Positions 16,964-27,907 of a stretch of 52,457 bases of DNA are shown here, in pieces; positions within the stretch are counted from its first letter, which is position 1; every line of letters begins with the position of its first letter. The position numbers were made by a program, and so were the translations under genes. The notes under the pieces are model-generated. The model saw nothing but the letters and a program-made list of their open reading frames with translations. It was not told the origin of the DNA and made no database searches. Source of the DNA: JBFXAM01 sp050184295 (lineage in GTDB: Bacteria; Planctomycetota; Phycisphaerae; UBA1845; Fen-1342). The DNA is taken from assembly GCA_050184295.1 (NCBI GenBank), contig JBFXAM010000017.1:1-52457 (forward strand), given 5' to 3'.

Positions 16964-17720
16964 GCGCCGCGCGCGGCGTCTCGGCCCACGTGCGAGCGGT
17001 CGGGGTCGCGGTGCGAGCCGCCGGCGCTGCCGCTGCACGGCGCGTTCGAGCCCGTGCAGGACGGGTCGCGACCGCGCGGTTGCGCGACTCGTCGATGCCC
17101 AGCCCGCCCGTCGCGGCGAGCCAGTCGGCGATGCGATCGGCGACGCCGGCGACGTCGTCGTCGGACACATCGATCTCCGTGTGAATGAGCTTCGACCGCG
17201 CCGCCGCCGCCCGCAGCGCCTCCTGCTCGCGCACGAAGACCGTCAGATCGTCATACTGCCGCGGGTTCCCCGACACTTTCAGCCGCTGCGTGCGCGCCGC
17301 GGCGAACGAGTCCGGCGTGCGCGTGCAGAGCACGAGCCGGAAGTTCAGCCGCGCGAGCCGGGCCTCCAACCGCCGAAAGTCCAGCCGCAGCCCGTGCTCG
17401 CGCTGCTGATAGACGTGTGTCGAGAGGTGAAAGCGGTCGATGATCCAGGAGTAGTAGGGCAGTTGCTCGAAGAGGCGCAGCCAGGTGTCGTATGTCGCCA
17501 GCGCCCGACGGCGTTCGCGCGGCGCGAAGTTGATGAGCCCGCGCCCCCACGGCGTATTGGTGAAGCCGCACCACTCGGCCGAGATGATCGGCGAGTGATA
17601 GCGGTACTTTCGCGGGCCGACGACGCGCGGATGCTCGTTGAGCGCAAACGCGATCTCGGTCTTAAGCGTCAGGCGTGTGCCTTCGAGGATCACCTTGGGA
17701 CAGAGCTTGGGGATTGACAT
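16821..17720 (-). CDS. Degenerate P-loop (thymidylate/deoxynucleoside kinase-like) protein
   Basis: 299 codons from ATG 17720. The first 215 residues follow the dTMP-kinase-like layout: a P-loop position GTRLTLKT where Walker A would be GxxxxGKT, DRFHLSTHVYQ like the DR(Y/F)xxSxxxYQ motif, a strand LVLCTRTPD, and a C-terminal helix DDVAGVADRIADWL. The Gly before Lys is Leu, so ATP binding may be weak or lost. The last 85 or so codons turn into Arg/Ala/Pro-rich sequence and run 143 bases into the 3' end of gmhA on the opposite strand. This looks like open frame without a stop rather than conserved protein; a frameshift near 17090 or natural readthrough are both possible. Confidence 0.6.
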   Translation of the reverse strand: MSIPKLCPKVILEGTRLTLKTEIAFALNEHPRVVGPRKYRYHSPIISAEWCGFTNTPWGRGLINFAPRERRRALATYDTWLRLFEQLPYYSWIIDRFHLSTHVYQQREHGLRLDFRRLEARLARLNFRLVLCTRTPDSFAAARTQRLKVSGNPRQYDDLTVFVREQEALRAAAARSKLIHTEIDVSDDDVAGVADRIADWLAATGGLGIDESRNRAVATRPARARTRRAAAAPAARTATPTARTWAETPRAAPTRTPPPRVRKRNGTRAGGLPESGRNRGAARTARDRTAGRASRRTRR

Positions 17721-17807
17721 TCTCGGGAGTTTATCGTGCGGATTGCCGCGCGCCACAGGTGGATGGTGCATCAACGCCGTGGGCGCAAGCCCGCAACGCC
17801 ATTCGCG

Positions 17808-18134
17808 TCGGATGCACGGCACGCCTCTTCGTGCGGGAAGGCGCCGCGCCGCTGCCGGATGCCGGCCTGTCTGTCGTCGCAGGTTCCGGGCTGCTGATCG
17901 AGCGCAACCTGGTCGTCGGCGTCCGCGTCATGCGTGGCGATTTCAACTGCGAAGGCCTGGTCAACAACTTGGACAGCGATCCGTTCGTCCCCGGCGCTCG
18001 TGGATGAACCCGCGTACGCGGCGCGGGTTCCGGCCTGCAACCGGTTCAGGGCGGACGAGAACGCCGACGGGCGCGTCAACAATCCTGACCGCGCGCCTCC
18101 CGTCGATCCCATTACCGCCGGCGGCTGTCCATAG
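17808..18134 (+). pseudogene. Decayed C-terminus of a dockerin-type secreted protein
   Basis: From base 17936 the frame reads GDFNCEGLVNNLDSDPFV, a clear relative of the NNFDIDPFV repeat at 153-230, then hits TGA at 18005. The second half continues in another frame: ALVDEPAYAARVPACN, then ENADGRVNNPD up to TAG 18132-18134. This aligns with the ALTDPAGYAGAFPAC and DGDTSINNFD of the gene at window start. So a frameshift lies near 17988-18000. Ca-ligand positions are eroded (FDID is LDSD in repeat 1 and PDRA in repeat 2). The 5' limit is not definable; sequence before 17800 merges with the opposite-strand gene. Confidence 0.7.
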
Positions 18135-18527
18135 AACGGCGACACGGCCCGCGCACTCGTTTGGATTCAGCGTCGGGTAAATGCCCGATACGCGTTCCGA
18201 CCGATGAGAGCTGCCGGCAGTCGCGGTTGCGATCGCACCGGCGGGGGAATGCGCCGGCCAGCTTCGTTCCACGTCCCCGTCGCGCGGACGTCGGCACGGT
18301 CCGCACTTCGGGCACGCTACGCAATCTCACGCAAATCGTGCAATCGCCGCCGGTGTGTGTCCGTCATTCAAACCGCGCCTATGCGGAGAATTTGGGATTG
18401 GCGCTCGTCGCCGCGGTCGCATATGATTCCGCGCGCCGCCGAGGGTGCATATGATGCGGGCGCTCACTCAATCGGCACTTCTGAACGATGGCGCAGAAGC
18501 GACTACAGCCGCGGCGCGCGCGACCGC
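18135..18527. other. Intergenic region after the pseudogene
   Basis: 393 bases with no supported gene. The only structure noted is a direct repeat GCATATGAT at 18419-18427 and 18447-18455, 28 bases apart, of unknown meaning. Confidence 0.4.
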
Positions 18528-18971
18528 TCACACGGCTGGCGACACCGGGGCCGCCGCGCACTGTGCCGCGCCGTCCGGATCGCGACGAACGCCCTCGGCG
18601 CCGCTCGAGGATCGCAGCACATTGACAATCGTCGCCAGCAACTCGTCCGGGTCGTAGGGCTTGGTGAGAAACGCGCGGGCGCCGCGACGCAGCGCGGCTT
18701 CGCGGCTCTCCGCAGTGTTCGAGCCGCTCAGGTAAACGATCGGAATGCGACGGCCCCGCTCGGTGACGCGCAGGCAATCGTGAAACTCGGGCCCATTGAA
18801 GCGCGGCATATGCACATCCAGAATAATCAGGTCCGGGGGATCGAGCAGCGCGGCGTTAATCGCCGCGTCCGGATGACCCGCCGAACGCACCTCGTAGCCC
18901 TCGCTACGAAGCCGCACCGACAGACCGTGGCGCAGAGACGCGTCGTCGTCAATCAAGAGAATGGTAGGCAC
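18528..18971 (-). CDS. Single-domain response regulator (CheY-like)
   Basis: 147 residues, a receiver with no output domain. Acidic pocket D8-D9-D10, phospho-acceptor Asp52 in IILDVHMP, Ser/Thr at YLSGS and Lys104 in FLTKPYD are all present, so it should be phosphorylatable. GTG 18971 has AAGGGAGA about ten bases upstream. The last 25 residues are an Ala/Pro-rich tail. Its partner is probably one of the kinases at 19846 or 22537. With the receiver at 19005 it forms a two-gene minus-strand unit. Confidence 0.9.
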   Translation of the reverse strand: MPTILLIDDDASLRHGLSVRLRSEGYEVRSAGHPDAAINAALLDPPDLIILDVHMPRFNGPEFHDCLRVTERGRRIPIVYLSGSNTAESREAALRRGARAFLTKPYDPDELLATIVNVLRSSSGAEGVRRDPDGAAQCAAAPVSPAV

Positions 18972-19004
18972 ACGAGTCTCCCTTACAACAGGCTCGAATC
19001 CTGG

Positions 19005-19400
19005 CTACACTGCGGCGTGATCGATCGTCCTGCCCCGCGCTTCACCCAGCACCGAATCGAGCAGATCGATCAACTGCGAGCCGTCCAACGGCTTGGGCAG
19101 AAAATACGTATCGGCATACTGTGTGACGATTTGCCTGAATTCCTCGCGACTGTGTCCCGATACAAAAACGATCGGAGCGTCCGAGTGTCGCCGGATATTC
19201 CCGGCAATCGCACGCCCGGCACCGAGCGGCATCTCGTGATCCAGAATCACCGCATCGACGCGCTGCGCGCGGCATTTGGAAATCGCCGCGAGTCCGTCGC
19301 CACATTCCAGCACCCGATAGCCCGACGCGTCGAGCCGAAGCCGCAGCGCACGGCGCATCAGTGCGTCATCATCGGCGATCAGAATAGTCCCCGCGCTCAT
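19005..19400 (-). CDS. Single-domain response regulator (CheY-like)
   Basis: 131 residues. Start ATG 19400 is preceded by GGGAGG eight bases upstream; a longer frame to 19430 lacks one. Receiver residues are complete: D10-D11-D12, Asp54 in VILDHEMP, FVSGHS and Lys103 in FLPKPLD. No output domain. It lies 33 bases upstream of the receiver ending at 18528 on the same strand, so one transcript is likely, and is divergent from the histidine kinase at 19846. Confidence 0.9.
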   Translation of the reverse strand: MSAGTILIADDDALMRRALRLRLDASGYRVLECGDGLAAISKCRAQRVDAVILDHEMPLGAGRAIAGNIRRHSDAPIVFVSGHSREEFRQIVTQYADTYFLPKPLDGSQLIDLLDSVLGEARGRTIDHAAV

Positions 19401-19845
19401 GGTCCCCGCCTCCCGCGCCACGCGGTTCACGCGTCGCAGCGCCTACAGAATCTTCGATACGTTGGCCGCGACGGCAACCTCACAATCGTCTCACGGTCCA
19501 CACACGCGTCGCCGCCGCGCCGACTTTGCGCAACGCTCCGCACATTCATTTCACAACCGACACGCGCCCGGACGGAATTGACTGATTCCTGCACACTCGC
19601 GCTGTCGTGGTGCGCGCCCGCTTCCGCGTGCGCCGCAGCGCCAAATGCGAGCGATTTGCGCCGTTTTGGATATGAGCATTCCTCGGATTTGCGGAGCCGA
19701 ACTCGACCGCGGCCTTCCCCGGACGCGAATTCGGCAGCACTTTTCGGCAGCACATGTCCGACGCGCGCACGACCGGCCGGTCGGTCGCACAGCGCGGAGT
19801 TAATGTCGGATTCGCGTTCCACCGAGTGCAGTAAGGGAGCGGACC
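19401..19845. other. Divergent intergenic region between response regulators and histidine kinase
   Basis: 445 bases, the probable control region for both sides of the signalling cluster. A TTGACT (19578-19583) lacks a convincing -10. No repeat, small gene or RNA could be supported. Confidence 0.4.
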
Positions 19846-22431
19846 ATGACTACACGCGCCTCGCGAATGCGTGGCGGTGCTGACGAGCGCTCGCCGGCCC
19901 GTCCACACGGCGTATCGAGTCACACGCGCTCGCGCTCGATGCGTCGGTTGCGCCCCGTGCCGGTCGCCACAAGGTCTGCGCTCATCGTGCTTCTCGCGCT
20001 GGGCTCCTCGATCACCAACACCGCCGACGCCGCCACTCCGCTTCCCATGACATGCACGGCGGCGTCCACGCGCGACGTCGCGCTGCAAGGCGCTCCGCTA
20101 ACCCTCGCCGGACTTGCCGCCACATCGTCTGCGGCAACCCGCCGGGCCGCACCCGCCGCTGCTCCCAACGACGCGAGCCGTGCCGGCCTGCTCCAGCGCA
20201 ACTGCGACGTGGCAATCGCGTTGGCACTCCTGGCGCTCGGCCCCGCGCTGGTCGGTGCGATGCGCCGCCGGGGGCTCGACGCGCCGCCCGCAGTCTGGCT
20301 CCTGGCGTTGCTCGCCGGCGCCACGGGCGTCGTTCAATTCGTGGACGCCGTCGCCGCGTCGTCGGCGGCATCCCGCTTTTCGGACGGCGCGAAGGCGTTG
20401 GTCGCGGCAACCGTCTGGGCCGTAGTGTTGGCCCTGCTCTACGCCGTCCCGCGCGCCCGCGCGCTTCCCACGTTGGAGCGCGCCAACGAGCTGCTGCGTC
20501 GCGAGCAGCACGAGCGCGTCCGAGCCCTGCAATGCTGCGACACCCAGCTCACACGCTTCGCCGATGCCGTCTCCCACGCCGCCGTGTTCACCCTCGACCG
20601 CGACGGCGCGGTCGCCACCTGGAACGCGGGCGCGCAGCGCCTGCTCGGCTACGCGTCGGACGAGATCGTCGGCCGACACCTCGCCACGTTCGTCGCGCCC
20701 GACGATCGCTCGCTAACGCCGCAGCACGCACTCGACCATGCCCGGGCGCACGAGTCCGCCGCCGTGGACGCGTGGCTGACACACCGCGACGAAACGCGTT
20801 TTCGCGCCCGCGTCATCGTCGCTCCGCTTACCACGGAGCCGGGTGAGACGTCCGGCTACACCGCCATCGCCTGTGACCTCACAGCGCCTCACCGTCCGGA
20901 CGAGCATCCCCGCCTCCTTCTCGACGCCGCACCCGAGGCGCTGGTCGTCGCGCGAAACTCCGGCGAGATCGTGTACGCCAACCTCCGGGCCGCGCGACTC
21001 TTCGGCCACGCCCCCGACGCGCTTCCCGGCATGCCGCTCGCCGCGCTGCTCCCGCACTGCGAGCGAGGGGCGCGGCTGGCCGCGCAGGCGGCGGCACAAG
21101 TGTTCGCGTCGCCGGCAGGGCAGCACGCCGTACGTTCCGACGGCGTCGCGTTTCTGGTCGAGGTTCGAACCGAAGGGGTGCGGACCGAGGACGGCACACT
21201 CGTGATTCACAGCATCCGCGACCAGAACCCGCGGGCGCGGGCCGACGAGAAACTCCGCGCGCTGCTTGAAGCGGCTCCGGACGCGCTCGTGATCGTCGAT
21301 GGGCGCGGCCGGATCGTGTTCGTCAACAGCCAGACGGAGTCGATCTTCCGCTATCGCCGCGACGAGCTGCTGGGCCAGACGGTCGAATTGCTGGTGCCCG
21401 AACGGTTCCGCCGCCGACACGAGCTCGACCGCAACGATTACCAGCGTGCCCCGCGCACCCGCCCCATCGGATCCGGCCGCGTCCTGTTTGCACGCCGAAA
21501 GGACGGCAGCGAATTTCCCGCCGAGATCAGTCTCAGCCCGCTGCAACTCGACGACGATTCCCTGACGATCAGCGCCATCCGCGACATCACCGAGCGTTGC
21601 CACCAGGAGGAGCGCCTGCGGCAGATCGAGCAGCTCAACGCGCAGCTCGTCGAGGGCCGGACCGTGCTTGCGGAGAGCAACCGCTCGCTGCAGATGGCCA
21701 ATCGCGAACTCGAGAGCTTCAGCTCGATCGCCAGCCACGATCTCCAGGAGCCGCTGCGCAAGCTCGTCGGATTCAGCCACCTGCTGCGCACCGACCTCGG
21801 CACCGCGCTGCCGGAGCGCGCGGAACAGGATCTCGCGTTCATCACCGACGCGGCGCGCCGCATGCAGTCCCTGATCCAGGACCTGCTGCGGCTCTCGCGC
21901 GCCGGCAGCGGCGCGATGCGCACGGCGCGCGTCGAACTGGAGGAGTGCACGCGCTGTGCGATCGACGCGCTCCACGTGCGCATCGCCGAGACCCGCGCCA
22001 CGATCGATCGCGACCCGCTCCCCAGCGTCCAAGGCGACGCCACCCTGCTCACCCAGCTCTACCAGAACCTGATCGCGAACGCGCTCAAGTTTCACCGCCG
22101 CGACGACCCGCCCCAAATCCGGCTGACCGCTGAACGCAACGCCGGGGGGGAGTTTGTGTTCGGCGTGCGCGACAACGGCATCGGGATCGCCCCGGAGCAC
22201 GCCGACTCGATCTTCGCCCCGTTCCGCCGACTGCATGGACGCGACGAGTACGAAGGCAGCGGCATCGGGCTCGCGATCTGTCGCAAGGTCGTGGCGCGGC
22301 ACGGCGGGCGGATCTGGGTCGAGTCGGAACCCGGCCGCGGGGCCCACTTCCGCTTCACGATTCCCATGCCACAGGAGTCCACCCAATGGAGCGAAGCTCC
22401 CACCGAGCCGGCGTCGTCGAAGAAGCCCTGA
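19846..22431 (+). CDS. Membrane PAS-type sensor histidine kinase
   Basis: 861 residues. Four hydrophobic stretches lie at about 43-58, 120-137, 149-168 and 185-203. Three PAS domains follow (about 235-345, 352-460 and 472-585), two with the typical FVNSQTESIF / IVYANLRAARLFG start. A coiled-coil linker leads to a HisKA-type dimerisation helix with SIASHDLQEPLRK (phospho-acceptor His631) and an HATPase domain: N745 in NLIANALKF, DNGIGI at 776-781 and GSGIGLAI near 804. The SHDLQEPLRK wording is that of phytochrome-like kinases. No receiver is fused. The hybrid kinase follows 105 bases later, so signals probably pass to the stand-alone receivers around it. Confidence 0.92.
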   Translation: MTTRASRMRGGADERSPARPHGVSSHTRSRSMRRLRPVPVATRSALIVLLALGSSITNTADAATPLPMTCTAASTRDVALQGAPLTLAGLAATSSAATRRAAPAAAPNDASRAGLLQRNCDVAIALALLALGPALVGAMRRRGLDAPPAVWLLALLAGATGVVQFVDAVAASSAASRFSDGAKALVAATVWAVVLALLYAVPRARALPTLERANELLRREQHERVRALQCCDTQLTRFADAVSHAAVFTLDRDGAVATWNAGAQRLLGYASDEIVGRHLATFVAPDDRSLTPQHALDHARAHESAAVDAWLTHRDETRFRARVIVAPLTTEPGETSGYTAIACDLTAPHRPDEHPRLLLDAAPEALVVARNSGEIVYANLRAARLFGHAPDALPGMPLAALLPHCERGARLAAQAAAQVFASPAGQHAVRSDGVAFLVEVRTEGVRTEDGTLVIHSIRDQNPRARADEKLRALLEAAPDALVIVDGRGRIVFVNSQTESIFRYRRDELLGQTVELLVPERFRRRHELDRNDYQRAPRTRPIGSGRVLFARRKDGSEFPAEISLSPLQLDDDSLTISAIRDITERCHQEERLRQIEQLNAQLVEGRTVLAESNRSLQMANRELESFSSIASHDLQEPLRKLVGFSHLLRTDLGTALPERAEQDLAFITDAARRMQSLIQDLLRLSRAGSGAMRTARVELEECTRCAIDALHVRIAETRATIDRDPLPSVQGDATLLTQLYQNLIANALKFHRRDDPPQIRLTAERNAGGEFVFGVRDNGIGIAPEHADSIFAPFRRLHGRDEYEGSGIGLAICRKVVARHGGRIWVESEPGRGAHFRFTIPMPQESTQWSEAPTEPASSKKP

Positions 22432-22536
22432 CCGACCGCGCGGCACCGGCGAACCGCGGGCGCCGCGATCGCGTTTGCGGCGCGCCGCCGCACCCGTCTC
22501 GGGGAACCGACGAAGCGTCAATTCGCGGAGCCGACC

Positions 22537-24168
22537 ATGGTTACCGTTACTGATCCGCACCGCGGCGCCGACCGCCTGCTCCGCGTGCTCGCGATCGACG
22601 ACGACGCCGGCGACGCCGAACTGCTGCGGCGCGGGCTCGCGCAGCTCCGCGACCGCGAGATCGCGCTGGTGCACGCGTCGAATCTCGACGCCGCCCGGCG
22701 CGAGCTGGCGCGGCCCGAGATCGACCTCGTCTTTCTCGACTATGCGCTCGGCGCCACGACGGGGCAGCAGGTCCTCCAGAGCATCCGCGCCTCCGGCGAC
22801 CTGCGGCCGATCATCGTGCTGACCGGGCACGGCGACGAGCACATCGCGGCCGCGGTGTTGCGCTCGGGCGCGGACGACTACCTGGTGAAGAGCGCGCTCG
22901 ACGGGCCGACGCTGGGACGCGCGATCGACAACGCGCGGGCTCAGCACGCGCGTCGCGCCGGCGAGGAGGAGAACCGCCGGCTGCCCGAACACCTCCAGGC
23001 GGCGACGGCGCAGCTCGCGCAGCAGAATCGCCGGCTGGCCGAGCTCTACGACACCGCCCACCAGTTCGTCGACCACGTCTCGCACGAGTTCCGCACGCCG
23101 CTCGCCGTCATCAAGGAGTTCGCGGCCCTGATGCGCGACGGGCTGGTCGGCGAAACCAGCGCGGCGCAGCACAACTACCTCGGCGTGATCGTCCAGCGCG
23201 TCGACGACCTCAGCATCCTCATCGACGACATGCTCGACATCAGCAAGCTTGAAGCCGGCGCGCTCGGCATCAGCCGCGCCGATTGCGGGGTCGCGGAAAT
23301 CGTCGAGCGCGTGCGCACGACGCTCGAACGCCGCGCCGCCGCCAGTCACGCGCGCCTCGAGTTCGACCTGGCCGCCGACCTTCCCCGCGTGTACTGCGAC
23401 CCCGAGAAGGCCGGGCGCGTCATCACCAACCTGGTGATCAATGCGCTGAAATTCTGCGGCGATCACGGCGAAGTCTTGCTGCGCGCCCGCGGCGAGCCGA
23501 CCCGCCACGAGGTCGTCGTCGCGATCATCGACAACGGTCCCGGGATCCCGCCGGAGAGCGTCAAGCTGTTGTTCGAACGCTTCCGCCAGCTCGCCGGGCA
23601 TGGCCGCAGCGGCATGAAAGGCTTCGGCCTCGGACTCTCGATCGCGCGGGAACTGGTCCATCTCAATCTCGGCGACATCTCGGTCGAGAGTCAGCCGGGC
23701 GTCGGCAGCACGTTCTCCTTCACGATTCCCATCGCGGAGCGGCGGGCGCTGCTCGCCCGCTATCTCGACCGCGTCGAGCAGTTCCGCAGCGAGTGCTCCG
23801 CGGTCGCACTCGTCTGCGTCGAGTCGGACGCCGGCGCCGCCCCCGCGCTGCTCGACGAGCTCGCCGCCCTCGTGCAGCACCACACCCGCCGCACAGACCT
23901 GCTCTTCCGCGTCCGCCCACACCGCTGGCTGCTGGTCGCCGCGGCCAACCAACCCGACCTGCAACCGCTGATCGAGCGCCTGCACCGCGCCCGCGACGTA
24001 GCGGCCGCGAACCGCCCGGACGGCGCCCTGCCGCCGCTTTTCATCGACCCGCCTCGTTCCTGGAACTTCCAGACAGAGCGCGAAGCGTTCGTCGCCGCCT
24101 TTCTCGCCGCCGAACGCGCGCCGGAGCTCGCCCATGAGCGAAAAGCCAAAAGTCCTCGTGATCGATGA
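22537..24168 (+). CDS. Receiver-histidine kinase hybrid with degenerate C-terminal domain
   Basis: 543 residues, soluble. An N-terminal receiver (IDDDAGD, Asp68 in LVFLDYALG, Lys in DYLVKSALD) is linked by a coiled coil to HisKA with VDHVSHEFRTPLAV (His183) and an HATPase (N302 in NLVINALKF, DNGPGI from D332, GFGLGLSIA). This order, receiver first, suits kinases whose activity is set by another kinase, such as the one just upstream. After the ATPase, residues 400-500 resemble a GGDEF domain with the active site lost: TDLLFRVRPHRWLLVAA stands where RYGGDEF would be. The 3' end overlaps the next receiver gene by 35 bases. Confidence 0.9.
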   Translation: MVTVTDPHRGADRLLRVLAIDDDAGDAELLRRGLAQLRDREIALVHASNLDAARRELARPEIDLVFLDYALGATTGQQVLQSIRASGDLRPIIVLTGHGDEHIAAAVLRSGADDYLVKSALDGPTLGRAIDNARAQHARRAGEEENRRLPEHLQAATAQLAQQNRRLAELYDTAHQFVDHVSHEFRTPLAVIKEFAALMRDGLVGETSAAQHNYLGVIVQRVDDLSILIDDMLDISKLEAGALGISRADCGVAEIVERVRTTLERRAAASHARLEFDLAADLPRVYCDPEKAGRVITNLVINALKFCGDHGEVLLRARGEPTRHEVVVAIIDNGPGIPPESVKLLFERFRQLAGHGRSGMKGFGLGLSIARELVHLNLGDISVESQPGVGSTFSFTIPIAERRALLARYLDRVEQFRSECSAVALVCVESDAGAAPALLDELAALVQHHTRRTDLLFRVRPHRWLLVAAANQPDLQPLIERLHRARDVAAANRPDGALPPLFIDPPRSWNFQTEREAFVAAFLAAERAPELAHERKAKSPRDR

Positions 24169-24553
24169 CGAACGCGACATGATCAGCAGTTTGTCCGTCC
24201 GATTGAGCTCGGTCGGCTACGACGTGCTCGCTGCCACCGACGGCATTACCGGGCTCGGGATCGCCACTCACGCCGCGCCGAATGTCATACTTCTCGATGT
24301 CGAAATGCGCGGCATGGGCGGCCTGGACGTGCTCGCGGAGCTGAAGCGGCAGAACACCACGCACGACATCCCCGTCATCGTGCTCTCCGCCAGCGTCGAC
24401 GAGCAATCCCGCGCCGGAGTGGCGGCCCTGGGCGCCTCGTGCTTTATGGAGAAACCCTTCCAATCCGAGCGCCTCCTGGCGGCGATCCGACACGCACTGA
24501 CGGAGACCGGCCCCAAGCCATCGGGCGCAACCTCTGCGCGCCGCGGCGCGTGA
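24134..24553 (+). CDS. Single-domain response regulator (CheY-like)
   Basis: 139 residues; ATG 24134 lies inside the end of the hybrid kinase gene (35-base overlap), a sign of translational coupling. Receiver residues D11-D12, Asp55 in ILLDVEMRG, VLSAS and the Lys of FMEKPF are complete. No output domain; the tail of about 15 residues is disordered. It is the likeliest direct target of the kinase at 22537. Confidence 0.9.
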   Translation: MSEKPKVLVIDDERDMISSLSVRLSSVGYDVLAATDGITGLGIATHAAPNVILLDVEMRGMGGLDVLAELKRQNTTHDIPVIVLSASVDEQSRAGVAALGASCFMEKPFQSERLLAAIRHALTETGPKPSGATSARRGA

Positions 24554-24692
24554 TACCGCGATCGCCGCCGCGGCGGCGCGCCGCTGATCCAATCGTATGG
24601 AAGAATCACAGCGTGCCATGGGCGGCGCATCGCCGCCGCCCGCGATCGCGCCGTCGCGAGCTGAGTTCCGTAACCCGGAGAGGAGCCTCTTG

Positions 24693-25127
24693 ATGATGTC
24701 TCGCAAGACCATCCTGATCGTGGACGACGATCCCAAGCTCCTGCTCGCCATGCAGAAACGCATGGAGCACGCCGGCTACGAGGTCGTCCTCGCAACCGAC
24801 GGCGCCGCAGCGCTCGAGCATGCCCGCACGATGAGAATCGACGTGATCTCGCTCGACGTCTGCATGCCCGGGACCATCAGCGGGCTCGACGTCGCGGCGC
24901 AGCTCCAGCGCGACCCCCGTGCGGCGCGCATCCCCATCATCTTCGTCACGGGCTCCGCCAACGACGAATTCAAGCAGGCCTGCACCCGCGTCGGCGCCAA
25001 GTACTTCCTCTCGAAACCCTTCGACGCCGACCTACTGCTCCAGACCGTCCGCGGGCTGTTCGGCGAAGACGAGCTGGGCGAGGCACGCCGGCTGTCGCTG
25101 GCCAAGCGCCGCCAGCCGGTGTCCTGA
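24693..25127 (+). CDS. Single-domain response regulator (CheY-like)
   Basis: 144 residues. GGAGAGGAG (24677-24685) lies seven bases before ATG 24693, which settles the start against longer open extensions. D11-D12-D13, Asp55 in VISLDVCMP, FVTGS and Lys in FLSKPFD are present. It is the last member of the plus-strand cluster kinase-hybrid-receiver-receiver. As in the others there is no DNA-binding or enzymatic output. Confidence 0.9.
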   Translation: MMSRKTILIVDDDPKLLLAMQKRMEHAGYEVVLATDGAAALEHARTMRIDVISLDVCMPGTISGLDVAAQLQRDPRAARIPIIFVTGSANDEFKQACTRVGAKYFLSKPFDADLLLQTVRGLFGEDELGEARRLSLAKRRQPVS

Positions 25128-25605
25128 CCGCGACCGGCCGACTGTTCGAGGCGCGCCGCTGGCGTGTCGGACGCCGCGCCCCGGACGCCCTGCCGATGCC
25201 GCAGGCGTCGAGCCGCGCACCGCCGGCGGTCCCGGACGCACTCCCACGCGCTGCGCGCCCCGCTCCGTCCCGCGCATGGCGCTCACTCCCTGCCCCCTCC
25301 GCTCGCGACTGCATCCCGCTCGAGGTTGTGCATCGGAGCCCCCGCGCCAGCGGGGGGACACCGCCGCGCGCGGCTTACGCACTCCGGGCCCGCCGCTCCC
25401 CGCGGCGGGCTCTGACGTCCGACGAAGGCAACTCAAAACGAGGCGCCCGCTCCACCATCAGCCGCGATGTGGAGCGCCGCCGCGGTCGCCCGTATTCTAG
25501 GCCCCGCCGCACCCCGCAGCCGCAGCCGCGCCGGAGCACGCCGCCACGCCGGACTGTGCCCGACCGCGGATTGGTCGCTCGTGGCGGCGCTTCCGGAGAC
25601 TTGTC
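25128..25605. other. Intergenic region with a GC hairpin
   Basis: 478 bases without a supported gene. The hairpin at 25388-25410 has a perfect 9-bp all-GC stem (GCCCGCCGC / GCGGCGGGC) and a TCCCC loop but no T run. It could slow polymerase after the signalling cluster or mark a Rho-type end, which cannot be told from sequence. Confidence 0.45.
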
Positions 25606-27597
<1,992 letters not shown>

Positions 27598-27609
<12 letters not shown>

Positions 27610-27657
27610 ACCTCACGAATACGGCCTGAACACCTGGAATCCGGTCTGAACCCAAAG
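27598..27657. repeat. Three 20-base tandem repeats
   Basis: Units at 27598-27617, 27618-27637 and 27638-27657 share AAT-x-C-x-G-(T/C)-CTGAAC followed by a variable six bases. The period is exactly 20. The first unit contains the TGA stop of the acetoacetyl-CoA synthetase gene. Confidence 0.7.
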
Positions 27658-27736
27658 ACACACGATTTGGCGTGTCACGACGCCGTGTGACCAGTCTTCC
27701 GCAAACCACGCCCGCGTAGCAGAATCGGATCGCATT

Positions 27737-27907
27737 CACGCCGAAGGCGTGATCGCATCGCTCGACGTCACACGGATTCCGGCGCGACTTCCAGCCCTTC
27801 GGGCTGGGGCGCCCGGATGCGGCGGAACCACGGGCCGTGGTCCGGGGGTGTCGCGGCGCTCCACGGCCCGGCTACGAAATTCCCGCCTTTCGGGCTGCTG
27901 CAACCGC
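27737..27907. repeat. Cluster of short palindromes (intergenic repeat element)
   Basis: Within the 396-base gap 27610-28005 are packed hairpins: CACGCCGAAGGCGTG (27737-27751), CCAGCCC-TTC-GGGCTGG (27791-27807) and CCACGG-G-CCGTGG (27828-27840). The module GCCCGGCTACGAA (27866-27878) is next, then a CGCCTTTCGGGC-type arm. The 13-base module recurs inverted at 29712-29724 and the CGCCGAAGGCGT core recurs twice there. No gene is supported here. Confidence 0.65.

Noticed and set aside
18419..18455. Direct repeat GCATATGAT as an attachment site or operator
   Set aside because: Nine bases twice, 28 apart, with no associated integrase or promoter boxes; likely chance.
20713..24180. An 1155-codon open frame on the minus strand opposite the two kinases
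   Set aside because: It mirrors the codon pattern of the real kinase genes, has Arg/Ala/Val/Asp-rich composition and no domain. Such antisense openness is expected at this GC.
25388..25410. Strong GC hairpin as a Rho-independent terminator after the signalling cluster
   Set aside because: The stem is perfect but no T tract follows, so it is recorded only as a hairpin in the intergenic entry.
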